Below are positions 17,208 through 26,003 of a DNA stretch of 64,000 bases, in pieces (the first letter of the stretch is position 1; every line of letters begins with the position of its first letter). The stretch covers positions 7,473 through 71,472 of the forward strand of contig CAYVWB010000017.1 of assembly GCA_964455395.1 (NCBI GenBank), in the 5' to 3' direction. Source of the DNA: CAYVWB01 sp964455395 (lineage in GTDB: Bacteria; Desulfobacterota; Desulfovibrionia; Desulfovibrionales; Desulfovibrionaceae). The position numbers and the translations under genes are program-made. The notes beneath the pieces were generated by a model. It made no database searches, was not told the DNA's origin, and saw nothing but the letters and a program-made list of their open reading frames with translations.

Positions 17208-18536
17208 TCAACCCGTGCCGGCGCCGCGGCGTGTGGCGAAGAACCGCTGCGCCTCGGCGGCGGCTGCGCGGAGAGCGTCAAGGTCGATGCGGGTGAAGAC
17301 GCCGTTGTCATAGAGAATCTCTCCGGCCACCACGGTGAGGATGACGTCCCCGCCGCCTGCGGCGTACACCGCGTGGGAGAGGGGGTCGTGCACGGGCTGC
17401 AGGTGGGGCGCTGTGAGGTCCAGGGCGCAACAGTCCGCCGGGGCCCCGGGCGCGAGGCCGGAGGAAGGCAGTCGCAGCGCCTGTGCGCCTGCGGTGGTGG
17501 CCATGGCGAGGGCTTGGCGCGCCGGCAGCGCTGTGGGGTCGCGCTCGCGGACCTTGGCCAGGAGCGCCGCCGCGCCGAGATCCGCCAACAGGTCCAGCCG
17601 GTTGTTGGAGGCCGCGCCGTCCGTGCCCAACGCGAGGGGGACGCCGGCTTCCAGATACGCCTGCACCGGCGCGAACCCCGAAGCGAGCTTCATGTTGGAG
17701 TGGGGGCAGTGGACCACGGCGCAACCACATGCTGCGATGCGGGCGATCTCCTGGGGTGTGACGTCCACGCCGTGGACAAGCACGGCGCGTTCGTCCAGGC
17801 AGCCGAGGCTCTCCAGATAGGGGATGGGCCGCTGGCCGTGCTTCTCCATGCAGGCGGCAGTTTCGGCTGTGGACTCGGCGGCGTGGATCATCCAGGGGAC
17901 GTCCAGTTCCACCGCTGCGGCGTGGGTCGCGCGGAGTTGTTCCGGCGTGGTGGTGAAGGCGGTGTGCGGCGCCATGGCGAAATCGATGCGAGGATGATTC
18001 TTGAAGCGATGGATGAGCTCCGTGGCGAGGGCGAGGCCTTCCTCCACACAGCGGTAGGTCCGGGTGGGGAACCCCAGCTGCCCCTCGGCGAGCACGGCGC
18101 GCATGCCGGCAAGCTCCACCGCGCGGGCCACTTCATTGGACCAGAGGTACATGTCCGCGAAGGTGGTCACGCCGGCGGCTGTCATCTCCGCGCAGGCGAG
18201 GAGGGCCCCCGTGTACACGAGTTCCGGCGAAAGCTGCGCCTCCAGCGGCCAGATGCGTTGTTCCAGCCAGTCCAGCAAAGGCATGTCGTCGCCAGCGCCG
18301 CGCAAGAGCGTCATGGGCGCGTGCGTATGCGCATTCACCAAGCCCGGCAGCAACAACGCCTCCCCCAGCCGACGCGTGGTGCGCGCGCCACCTTCGCGCT
18401 CCACCAGCTGCTCCGTGGCGGCGCTGTCGCCGAGGTGGACGATACGGCCTTCCCGCACGGCCATGGCCGCGTGACGCACCATGGTCTCGCCGGTCCAGAG
18501 CCAATCCGCCGTCAAGAGGAGATCACATGCGCTCAT
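17208..18536 (-). CDS. amidohydrolase, SAH/MTA deaminase-like (second of two tandem paralogues)
   Basis: A metal-dependent deaminase of the ATZ/TRZ–MtaD group. The zinc ligands are visible as NAHTHAPMTL (H-x-H), WMIHAAEST, VHCPHSNMKLASG and LGTDGAASNN. The closest functional group is 5'-methylthioadenosine/S-adenosylhomocysteine deaminase, which converts the adenine moiety to hypoxanthine. The 442-residue length is normal. Its ATG 18536 overlaps the TGA of the preceding paralogue by 3 bases (ATGA), so translation is probably coupled. The neighbouring apt and mtnP support a role in adenine/SAM by-product salvage. Guanine or hydroxy-triazine deaminase activity cannot be excluded from sequence. 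Confidence 0.85.
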   Translation of the reverse strand: MSACDLLLTADWLWTGETMVRHAAMAVREGRIVHLGDSAATEQLVEREGGARTTRRLGEALLLPGLVNAHTHAPMTLLRGAGDDMPLLDWLEQRIWPLEAQLSPELVYTGALLACAEMTAAGVTTFADMYLWSNEVARAVELAGMRAVLAEGQLGFPTRTYRCVEEGLALATELIHRFKNHPRIDFAMAPHTAFTTTPEQLRATHAAAVELDVPWMIHAAESTAETAACMEKHGQRPIPYLESLGCLDERAVLVHGVDVTPQEIARIAACGCAVVHCPHSNMKLASGFAPVQAYLEAGVPLALGTDGAASNNRLDLLADLGAAALLAKVRERDPTALPARQALAMATTAGAQALRLPSSGLAPGAPADCCALDLTAPHLQPVHDPLSHAVYAAGGGDVILTVVAGEILYDNGVFTRIDLDALRAAAAEAQRFFATRRGAGTG

Positions 18537-19888
18537 GCCGGACCCTCCTGCGCAGCTTCGGCGAGGCCTCGGACCCATTCGCCCAGGCTGCGGAATTCCT
18601 CCAGCAGCGCAGGGTAGTCCAGCCGGGTGAAACGGCCATCCTGGTAGAGGGTTTCGCCCGCCACCATGGTCAGCGCCACTTCCGCCGGGGAGGCGGCGTA
18701 CACCACATGGGAGATGGGGTCATAACAGGGGGTGAGGCTCGGCCGGCTCAGATCCAGCGCCACCAGATCCGCCGGCAGCCCGGGAGCGAGCCGCCCCGTC
18801 TGCAGGCCGAGGGCGCGCGCGCCTTCGCAGGTGGCCATGTCCAGCACGGCTTGCGCCGGCGTGAGGGTGGCGTCCTGTGCTGCGCCTTTATGCGCCATGG
18901 CGGCCATGGTCATCTCATCCAGCATGGAAAGGGTGTTGTTGGAAGCCGCGCCATCAGTACCCAGAGCGATACGCACGCCACGGCGGCGCAGCTCGGGGAC
19001 GGGGGCGACGCCGGAGGCGAGCTTCATGTTGGAGCGGGGACAGTGCAGGACCGTGGCCCCGGCGCGGGCGAGGCGGTCCATTTCCGGCGGGGGCAGCGCC
19101 ACGCAGTGGGCGAGCAGGGCGCGCGGACCCAGGCAGCCGATGGCCTCCAGATACTCCAGGGGGTGCTTGCCGAACGTGGTCGCGCACTGGTCGACCTCGG
19201 CGTCGTTCTCCGCGCAATGCAGGGTCCAGGGGACGTCGTGCGCCTCGGCGATGGCCCAGCACCGCTGCAGCATTTCCGGGGTGGTGGTGTAGACGGCGTG
19301 GGGCGCCACCATGGCGGCCACGCGGGGGTGGTCTTTCCATTTATCGAGCAGCGCCAGCGTCTTGGCTTCCGCGCCGCCAAAGTCTGCATAGGAGGGGTTG
19401 GGGAACCCGAAGACGGCTTCGCCCACCAGCGCGCGCAACCCGGCGTGGTCCGCCGCCTGGGCCACATACTCAGCCAGAAAATGCATGTCCGCGAAGGCGG
19501 TGACGCCGGCGCGCGTCATCTCCGCACACGCGAGCAAGGCGCCATAGCGTACGGTCTCGGTGGTGTGTCGCTGTTCCACGGGGAAGACGTAGCGCTCCAG
19601 CCAGGGCATGAGCTCCATGTCATCGGCCAGGCCGCGAAAGAGCGTCATGGGCGCGTGGGTATGCGCGTTCACCAGACCCGGCAGGACGAGGAGCTCGCGG
19701 TCCTCCAGCAGCAGTGGGCCCTCACGGCGTGCGGTGAGCTCCGCCCAGGGGCCGATATCCACCACGAGGCCGTCCTGTATGGCAAGGCCCGCGTCTTCCA
19801 GCACGTCTCGCGTCGCATTCTGGGTGATGAGCCAGCGCGCGCGCATCAAGGCGTCGCACGGGCGGGTTGCGGGGGGGGGATGACTCAT
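18533..19888 (-). CDS. amidohydrolase, SAH/MTA deaminase-like (first of two tandem paralogues)
   Basis: Same family and same metal-binding set as its downstream paralogue: NAHTHAPMTLFRG, WTLHCAEND, LHCPRSNMKLASG, LGTDGAASNN. 451 residues. It acts in the cytoplasm on adenosyl by-products of SAM metabolism, by analogy with MtaD. Start ATG 19888 gives MSHPPPATRP; codons 4–6 are a run of nine C, so slippage there would shift the frame. An in-frame ATG at 19846, after the run, could rescue a shorter product. The ribosome binding site is weak for both. It is divergent from apt, with a 195-bp shared control region. Confidence 0.85.
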   Translation of the reverse strand: MSHPPPATRPCDALMRARWLITQNATRDVLEDAGLAIQDGLVVDIGPWAELTARREGPLLLEDRELLVLPGLVNAHTHAPMTLFRGLADDMELMPWLERYVFPVEQRHTTETVRYGALLACAEMTRAGVTAFADMHFLAEYVAQAADHAGLRALVGEAVFGFPNPSYADFGGAEAKTLALLDKWKDHPRVAAMVAPHAVYTTTPEMLQRCWAIAEAHDVPWTLHCAENDAEVDQCATTFGKHPLEYLEAIGCLGPRALLAHCVALPPPEMDRLARAGATVLHCPRSNMKLASGVAPVPELRRRGVRIALGTDGAASNNTLSMLDEMTMAAMAHKGAAQDATLTPAQAVLDMATCEGARALGLQTGRLAPGLPADLVALDLSRPSLTPCYDPISHVVYAASPAEVALTMVAGETLYQDGRFTRLDYPALLEEFRSLGEWVRGLAEAAQEGPA

Positions 19889-19963
19889 GGCGGGGTCCAG
19901 CGCTTGGTGACGCGACTTCTCGACGCCCAACGAGGATGACGGCGCGTCGCCAGCGTTCATGTT

Positions 19964-19993
19964 TTGACAAGATGTGTGCTTCATGGGTAGGAA
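19964..19993 (+). promoter_or_regulatory. candidate apt promoter in the divergent control region
   Basis: A perfect TTGACA (19964–19969) is followed after 18 bases by TAGGAA (19988–19993). The -35 is ideal and the -10 weak. It lies about 90 bases before the apt start, between divergent genes. Confidence 0.35.
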
Positions 19994-20083
19994 GCATGGG
20001 CGACCGCAGCGCGCGGTCGTTCCGACTGCACCAACCATCGCATGGTAACGCATCTCATTGCGCAAGAAAAGGAGCACGCCCGC

Positions 20084-20596
20084 ATGGACCTGCGCCAGTA
20101 CATACGCGACATCCCCGATTTCCCGAAAGAAGGCATCGTCTTTTTCGACATCACTCCGCTGCTGGGCGACGGCGACGCCTTTCACGCCGCCATCGACGGG
20201 CTTTACGAGAAATTCAAGGACACCGGAGCCACCAAGGTCCTTGCGGCGGAGGCCCGGGGGTTCATCTTCGGCGCGCCTCTTGCGTATCGCATGGGCATCG
20301 GCTTTGTCCCCGTGCGCAAGCCCGGCAAGCTGCCGTATAAATCCCTCTCCGTTTCCTACGACCTCGAATACGGCAGCGACACGCTCACCATGCACGAAGA
20401 CGCCGTGGCCCCCGGGGAGAAAGTGCTGGTCATTGACGACTTGCTCGCCACCGGCGGCACCATGGCAGGCATGCTGGAGATGGTGAAGAAGGTGGAAGCG
20501 GAACTGGTGGGCGTCGGCTTCCTGGTGGAGCTCGGCTTCCTCGACGGCAAGGACAAGCTCACCAGCGTGGAGTACTCCACACTTTTGACGTTGTAA
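20084..20596 (+). CDS. apt: adenine phosphoribosyltransferase
   Basis: Converts adenine and PRPP to AMP in the cytoplasm. The PRPP-binding loop VLVIDDLLATGGTMAG is present near residues 115–130. The N-terminus (DLRQYIRDIPDFPKEGI) is typical of Apt, and 170 residues is the family length. ATG 20084 is preceded by GGAG at 9 bases; the longer in-frame start at 20042 adds non-conserved residues. Followed 248 bp later by mtnP, which releases adenine from methylthioadenosine, so the two form a logical salvage unit. Confidence 0.95.
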   Translation: MDLRQYIRDIPDFPKEGIVFFDITPLLGDGDAFHAAIDGLYEKFKDTGATKVLAAEARGFIFGAPLAYRMGIGFVPVRKPGKLPYKSLSVSYDLEYGSDTLTMHEDAVAPGEKVLVIDDLLATGGTMAGMLEMVKKVEAELVGVGFLVELGFLDGKDKLTSVEYSTLLTL

Positions 20597-20844
20597 CCGA
20601 GGCGGCGCACGCGACGTCATCCTTCCGCGTACAGCGCGCATAGGCAGACAGGCGCAGCTGCGCCAGCACCAAGGCCGCGCGAGTGAGCCTTGCCGCGCGC
20701 AGCGGCTCTGTCGCGGCTCATCTTCGCGCATGTGTCGGGAACTTGCGTCGTTTCGGCAATCCAGCAGGATTCCGGGGAGTTTCCGACAACGCCGCGGACG
20801 CCTCGATTCACCAAAACCTCACCCATCCCACAAGGACTCATCCC

Positions 20845-21591
20845 ATGCAGCGCATCGGCGTGATAGGCGGCAGCGGTCTGGACAACCCTGAAATATTCAA
20901 GGATCCTCGTGATATCGAGATGGAGACGCCCTGGGGCAAGACCACCTCTCCGGTAAAAGCCGGCGAGATCGCCGGCAAGGAGGTCTTTCTGGTGGCGCGC
21001 CACGGCCGTCAGCACACGACGCCCCCCACCATGGTGAACAACCGCGCCAATATCCACACCTTGAAGGAGCTCGGTTGCGAGTGCATTCTGGCCACCACGG
21101 CCGTGGGCTCCTTGCGTGAGGAAATAGACCGTGGCCACCTGGTGGTGCTGGATCAGTTCATCGACTTCACCCGCCGCCGCGACGTGAGCTTCTACGACGC
21201 TTTCGAGCCACACGCGCCCTCCCACACACCCATGGCCGATCCGTTCGACGAGACGCTGCGTCAGGCGCTCAACGCCCACTGCGAGACTTTGGGTTACGCC
21301 TTCCACAACCGTGGCACGGTGGTCACCATAGAAGGGGCGCGTTTTTCCACCCGAGCGGAATCCAACATGTTCCGGGCGTGGGGCGCGGATGTCATCAACA
21401 TGTCCACAGCGCCGGAGGCCATTCTTGCAGCGGAGGCTGGCGTACCCTACGCCGCCGTGGCCATGAGCACGGACTACGACTGCTGGAAGACCGATGAAGC
21501 CCCGGTGACCTGGGACGATATTCTGGCCATATTCAATGCGAATGCGGAGAAGGTGGTCACGCTGCTGGAGAAGACCATCGCCACGCTGTGA
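20845..21591 (+). CDS. mtnP: S-methyl-5'-thioadenosine phosphorylase
   Basis: Phosphorolysis of methylthioadenosine to adenine and methylthioribose-1-phosphate. The PNP/MTAP-family start RIGVIGGSGLDNPE, phosphate-site region ARHGRQHTTPP and the substrate region SNMFRAWGADVINMST are present. 248 residues, normal for the hexameric bacterial/archaeal MTAP group. ATG 20845 has AAGGA 8 bases upstream. Its products feed apt upstream. Inosine- or guanosine-preferring PNP of the same family is the main alternative; the 'NMST' substrate loop favours MTAP. Confidence 0.88.
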   Translation: MQRIGVIGGSGLDNPEIFKDPRDIEMETPWGKTTSPVKAGEIAGKEVFLVARHGRQHTTPPTMVNNRANIHTLKELGCECILATTAVGSLREEIDRGHLVVLDQFIDFTRRRDVSFYDAFEPHAPSHTPMADPFDETLRQALNAHCETLGYAFHNRGTVVTIEGARFSTRAESNMFRAWGADVINMSTAPEAILAAEAGVPYAAVAMSTDYDCWKTDEAPVTWDDILAIFNANAEKVVTLLEKTIATL

Positions 21592-21796
21592 CCAAAGCTG
21601 CTGGCGTACGGCGTTCCGGCGGACCGCCGGCGGCGGCGCCGGTTTCGCTTGACACGCGCAGCCCCGGAAGGGTAACCGACTCTTTTTCTTCACGGAGTCA
21701 GCAACCCGCGCCGGCGGAGGCAGCGAGCTCGCTCTCCGCGCAACGCAGCCTGTCGGCGCATCATCCCCCCGACATCTCACGTCAAGGAGATTCCCC

Positions 21797-22168
21797 ATGC
21801 TTTTCGAATCCGTCGCATACGCCATGGGCGCGCCGCAAGGCGGCGGCCAAGGCGCAGGCAACCCCATCACGGCGTTCCTGCCCCTCATCCTCATGTTCGT
21901 CATCTTCTACTTCCTGCTCATTCGTCCGCAGCAGAAGAAAGCCAAGCTGCACAAGGAAATGCTCGGCAGCTTGAAGAAAGGCGACTACATCCTCACCGGC
22001 GGAGGCCTGTACGGTCGCATCACTGGTGTGAACGGCGACGAACTGCAGGTGGAGCTCGCGCCCAACGTCACCATCAAGGTCAACCGTGCTTATGTCTCCG
22101 GTCTGGCTGACAAGGCGAAGAAAGCCGAAGTTGTCGAGGACAAGAACGACGACAAGAACGAAGACTAG
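21797..22168 (+). CDS. yajC: preprotein translocase subunit YajC
   Basis: An auxiliary Sec translocon component that associates with SecDF. One membrane helix (ITAFLPLILMFVIFYFLLIRP), followed by the hallmark QQKKAKLHKEML and a cytoplasmic β domain (GDYILTGGGLYGRITGV). 123 residues, with an acidic tail. AAGGAG is 7 bases before the ATG. First gene of yajC–secD–secF. Confidence 0.95.
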   Translation: MLFESVAYAMGAPQGGGQGAGNPITAFLPLILMFVIFYFLLIRPQQKKAKLHKEMLGSLKKGDYILTGGGLYGRITGVNGDELQVELAPNVTIKVNRAYVSGLADKAKKAEVVEDKNDDKNED

Positions 22169-22391
22169 GACCGCCACCGCGTCGTGAATGGCGCGGCGGA
22201 GTGAGCGTTTGCGCCGGGAAGCGAGCTTTTGTTCGCTTTCCGGCACGGTGCGCGCGTCGCTCTGCAGACGCTGTGCGACTTCGATGGCGACGCGGTCCCC
22301 TCATCCAGCCACTGCCGGCGACTGGCAGTCTTTCCGCGGCGTGTGACGCACCGCGCTCCACGCCGAACCACCTTGTGACACAGGAAACGAC

Positions 22392-23999
22392 ATGAGCGGC
22401 AACCTTCCTCTGCGACTCGGCGTCAGCCTCCTCGTCGCCGCGCTCTGCCTGATCTTCGTGCTGCCGAGCTTCCCCACCGTGCGTCATTCGGTGGTGGGGG
22501 ATCTGCTGCCGGACACGCAGATCAATCTCGGTCTCGATCTCCAGGGGGGCATGCATCTGACCCTGGGCGTGGACATGCAGAAAGCCATCGAAGCCAACCT
22601 CGCGCAAGCTGGGCGCTCCCTGCGCGACCTGGCCCGGGAGGAGGGCGTCTTCATCCTGAGCCCCACAGTGACGCGCAGCGACGCGCTCCAGTTCGTCTTG
22701 CCCAAGCCAGAACTCCGGGACGACCTGGACACAGTGCTGGAAGAAGAGTTTTCCGCAAGCTACGAAGTGACCTCCCGCGAGACCCTGGACAACGGCCAGT
22801 TGCGCTACACCCTGGCCATGCGCGACGACGCTCGCGAGGAGCTGGAGTCCTTGACGCTGGACCAAGCGGTGAAGACCATCCGCAACCGCATCGACGAATT
22901 CGGCGTCTCCGAGCCCGACATCCGCAAGCAGCCCGAGACGGGACGCATCGTCATCCAGCTGCCCGGACTCGAAGAGCAGCAGCGCGCTTTGGAAATTCTG
23001 GGCCGCACCGCGCACCTGGAGTTCAAGATGGTGGATGAAGAAGCAGACGTGGAGCGCGCGCAGAAGGGCTTCGTCCCGCCGGGCCGCGAACTGGCCATGC
23101 TGCTGGAGCGGCAACCCAACGGCGAGTACTCGGAAACGCCCATCGTGCTGGAGCGCGAAGTGGCGCTGACCGGCGAATACATCACCAACGCGCACGTCAG
23201 TTTCGGGCAGTTCAACGAACCTTTCGTGACCATCGCCTTCAATCCGCGCGGCGCTCGGCTTTTCGAGAATCTCACGGCGGAGAACGTGAACCGCCGCATG
23301 GCCATCGTCCTGGACGAGAAAGTCTACTCCGCGCCGGTCATCCGGGAGCGTATCGGCGGGGGTAGCGCGCAGATCTCCGGCAGCTTCACGCTGGAGGAAG
23401 CCTCGGACCTCGCCATCGTGCTGCGCGCCGGCGCACTGCCTGCGCCGGTGGAGATTCTGGAAGAACGCAGCGTGGGCCCCTCCCTGGGGCAGGAGTCCAT
23501 CGACAAGGGGATCAACGCCGCGCTCATCGGCGGCCTCATCGTCGTCATCTTCATGGCGGTCTACTACGGTTTTGGCGGGGTGGTGGCCAACGTGGTGCTC
23601 GCTTTCAACATCATTCTGGTGATGGCGGGCCTCTCAGCCTTCGGCGCCACGCTCACCTTGCCGGGCATCGCTGGCGTCATCCTCACCTTGGGCATGGCGG
23701 TGGACGCCAACGTGCTCATCTTCGAACGCATCCGTGAGGAGCTGAAGAACGGGCTGACCCCGCGCGCCGCCGTGGATACAGGGTACTCGCGCGCCACGTT
23801 GACCATTCTGGACGCCAACGTCACCACCATCATCGCGGCGATCATCCTCTTCCAGTTCGGCACTGGGCCCATCCGCGGTTTCGCGGTGACGCTCATCCTG
23901 GGCATTCTGGCGTCCATGTTCACCGCCATCTTCGTCTCGCGGATCTTCTTCGACCTCTGGGTGGCGAAGAAGCGCTCCAAAGCGAGCCTGTCCATCTAA
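22392..23999 (+). CDS. secD: protein translocase subunit SecD
   Basis: A proton-motive-force-driven subunit that completes export and helps release substrates on the periplasmic side. N-terminal helix (VSLLVAALCLIFVLPSF), then the SecD signature LGLDLQGGMHLTL. A large periplasmic domain (P1/P4) precedes five C-terminal helices with GMAVDANVLIFERIREELK. 535 residues. AGGAAA lies upstream of ATG 22392. It is 223 bp after yajC and 21 bp before secF, so co-transcribed with secF. Confidence 0.97.
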   Translation: MSGNLPLRLGVSLLVAALCLIFVLPSFPTVRHSVVGDLLPDTQINLGLDLQGGMHLTLGVDMQKAIEANLAQAGRSLRDLAREEGVFILSPTVTRSDALQFVLPKPELRDDLDTVLEEEFSASYEVTSRETLDNGQLRYTLAMRDDAREELESLTLDQAVKTIRNRIDEFGVSEPDIRKQPETGRIVIQLPGLEEQQRALEILGRTAHLEFKMVDEEADVERAQKGFVPPGRELAMLLERQPNGEYSETPIVLEREVALTGEYITNAHVSFGQFNEPFVTIAFNPRGARLFENLTAENVNRRMAIVLDEKVYSAPVIRERIGGGSAQISGSFTLEEASDLAIVLRAGALPAPVEILEERSVGPSLGQESIDKGINAALIGGLIVVIFMAVYYGFGGVVANVVLAFNIILVMAGLSAFGATLTLPGIAGVILTLGMAVDANVLIFERIREELKNGLTPRAAVDTGYSRATLTILDANVTTIIAAIILFQFGTGPIRGFAVTLILGILASMFTAIFVSRIFFDLWVAKKRSKASLSI

Positions 24000-24020
24000 C
24001 GACTCCCGAGGAGCCTTCCC

Positions 24021-25127
24021 ATGGGTCTCTCGATCCTGAAGAAAACACCCTCCATCGACTTCATTGGTCTGCGCAAGGTCTCCTTCGTCTTCTCCGCCGT
24101 GCTGCTGCTGGTGGGCGTGGGCTCCCTGATCGTGCAAGGCGGCCCCAAGTACGGCGTGGACTTCGCCGGCGGCGTCACGGTGCAGCTCAAGTTCGCACAG
24201 GAAGCGCCGCTGGACGAGCTGAAGGCGACGCTGGACCCCCTCCAGCTGGAGGGCCTGGCCGTGCAGCGCTTCGGCATGGACGCAGACAACGAGTACTTGC
24301 TGCGGTTGGCGGAAACCGAAATCCCCACGGACGAGCTGCGCCGCCAGATCGAAGCGTCCCTGGAGCCGCTGGAGTGGGGACACGAGATCCAGCGCGTGGA
24401 GATGGTGGGCCCCAAAGTGGGCGCAGACCTGCGCGAGAAAGCCTTGCAAGCGCTCTTCTACGCGGTGCTGCTCATCGCCATCTACATCTCCGGCCGTTTC
24501 GAACACCGTTGGTGGGCAGCGGGCCTCATGGCTGCGGCGCTGGCCGGGGTGGTCTACCTGCTGGGGCTGGTGGGGCTGCAGACCGGCTTCATCACCGTGG
24601 CGGCGCTACTCACGGCCATCGGCCTGTGCTGGCATTTGCGATTGAACTACGCCTTGGGCGCCGTGGCGGCGCTGGTGCACGACGTGACCATCACAGTGGG
24701 CGTCTTCTCGCTGATGGGCAAGGAATTCGATCTGACCATCGTGGCTGCGCTGCTGACCATCATCGGCTACTCCCTCAACGACACCATCATCGTCTTCGAC
24801 CGCATCCGCGAGAACCTGCGCAAGAAACTCGCGCGCGACAAACACGCCAAGGACGATGACAAGGCCTTCGGGGAACTCATCAACGCCTCCATCAACCAGA
24901 CGCTTGCGCGCACCATCCTCACTTCGGGCACGACGCTGCTCGTGGTGCTCTCGCTCTTCATCTTCGGCGGCGGCGTCATCCACGATTTCGCCTTCGCCCT
25001 GCTGGTGGGCGTCCTTGTGGGGACGTACTCCTCCATCTTCGTGGCTTCGCCCGTGTTGCTGATCTTCAAGCCGCGCGACGAGGAGCCCCCCGCCGAAGAA
25101 GAGGAGGCCGCCCCGGCCCACGTCTGA
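24021..25127 (+). CDS. secF: protein translocase subunit SecF
   Basis: Partner of SecD in the membrane. SecF signature GVDFAGGVTVQL, then six helices and the conserved GYSLNDTIIVFDRIRENL and NQTLARTILTSGTTLLVVL. 368 residues, a little longer than E. coli SecF because of an acidic C-terminal tail (EEPPAEEEEAAPAHV). GAGGAG precedes the ATG. The operon ends in a clear terminator 30 bp later. Confidence 0.97.
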   Translation: MGLSILKKTPSIDFIGLRKVSFVFSAVLLLVGVGSLIVQGGPKYGVDFAGGVTVQLKFAQEAPLDELKATLDPLQLEGLAVQRFGMDADNEYLLRLAETEIPTDELRRQIEASLEPLEWGHEIQRVEMVGPKVGADLREKALQALFYAVLLIAIYISGRFEHRWWAAGLMAAALAGVVYLLGLVGLQTGFITVAALLTAIGLCWHLRLNYALGAVAALVHDVTITVGVFSLMGKEFDLTIVAALLTIIGYSLNDTIIVFDRIRENLRKKLARDKHAKDDDKAFGELINASINQTLARTILTSGTTLLVVLSLFIFGGGVIHDFAFALLVGVLVGTYSSIFVASPVLLIFKPRDEEPPAEEEEAAPAHV

Positions 25128-25156
25128 GTCGCAGCGCGCCGTATCCGCTCCCACAG

Positions 25157-25188
25157 GCCGCCGCCCTTGCGCTAGGGCGGCGGCTTTT
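25157..25188 (+). terminator. Rho-independent terminator of yajC–secD–secF
   Basis: A perfect 11-bp stem (GCCGCCGCCCT / AGGGCGGCGGC) with a 6-base loop, followed by TTTT. Confidence 0.85.
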
Positions 25189-25241
25189 CCATCCCCATAC
25201 CTCAGTTGACCGGCCCCCCCGGGCCATGCCATGGAGCCCCC

Positions 25242-25532
25242 ATGCCACAGCACACTCCCCATCCGGACGATCCCTCACCCCAGCATTCCAGACGCCGCGG
25301 CGTGGACGCTGTTGCGGCTTACGCCGGCCTCGCCGGCCTCGTCGTCTGGGTGCTCTTCGCCGTCTTCGCCCTGTGGGGTCTCGCCAAGCTCGTCCCCGAA
25401 GCCGGTCGCTGGATGGCTTTCCCGGGCCTTGTCTTCCTCATGGGCGGTGGGGTCGTCGTCTTTTTTCTCGTCGCTTCCAAGGTCGCCAAAGCCCGCCGCC
25501 GCGCTCGCAACGAGCAGCCCCCGGCGCAATAG
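25242..25532 (+). CDS. small two-helix membrane protein of unknown function
   Basis: A 96-residue protein. A polar, His/Pro-rich N-terminus precedes two membrane helices (AGLAGLVVWVLFAVFALWGL and MAFPGLVFLMGGGVVVFFLV), followed by a short basic C-terminus (KVAKARRRARNE). GGAG lies 5 bases before ATG 25242. I do not recognise a family. It follows the secF terminator and so has its own promoter or is a read-through gene. Confidence 0.65.
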   Translation: MPQHTPHPDDPSPQHSRRRGVDAVAAYAGLAGLVVWVLFAVFALWGLAKLVPEAGRWMAFPGLVFLMGGGVVVFFLVASKVAKARRRARNEQPPAQ

Positions 25533-25627
25533 CGCCCCCTCCCGTAGCCGAGGTCTTCCATCCTCTCGGTCCGCAGATTCTTCCGTCCGCAAATCCTCTC
25601 ATTCCCGGAATACGAGCGCCTAACGCT

Positions 25628-25681
25628 CGCCTGAAGCACGCCTGAAGCACGCCTGACGCGCACCTGACGCACGCCCTCACG
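25628..25681. repeat. 11-bp tandem repeat (CGCCTGAAGCA), about five copies
   Basis: Two exact units and three diverged ones (CGCCTGACGCG, CACCTGACGCA, partial CGCCCTCACG) in a row. The whole 25,533–26,003 interval otherwise holds no supportable gene. Confidence 0.85.
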
Positions 25682-26003
25682 CGAAGTCCGTGGACGCCGA
25701 CCGAGGCCCGCAATGGCCGCGCCTCCCGGCGCATTCTGGTGGCGTCATCCGGATCAGGCGCGCGCTGCCCATCTCGCGCCATGCCCCGACCGAGTCGACG
25801 GTCGCCTCCGCGCAGCCACGCGGCGTTCCAGAGCGGCCGAGGGCTGGCGAGGGCGTGGCAGGCTGGCGGCCCACGGCCGCGGGTGTGTGGGGACCATGAT
25901 TGGGGAGTGGTCGGGGTGCGCTCGTGTCCTGCGCCATCAGGTTCTGCAGCACATCAGGGGCCCGCAGCCCGAGTGCACGATTTCCCGGCAGGGTCCGACG
26001 GTC

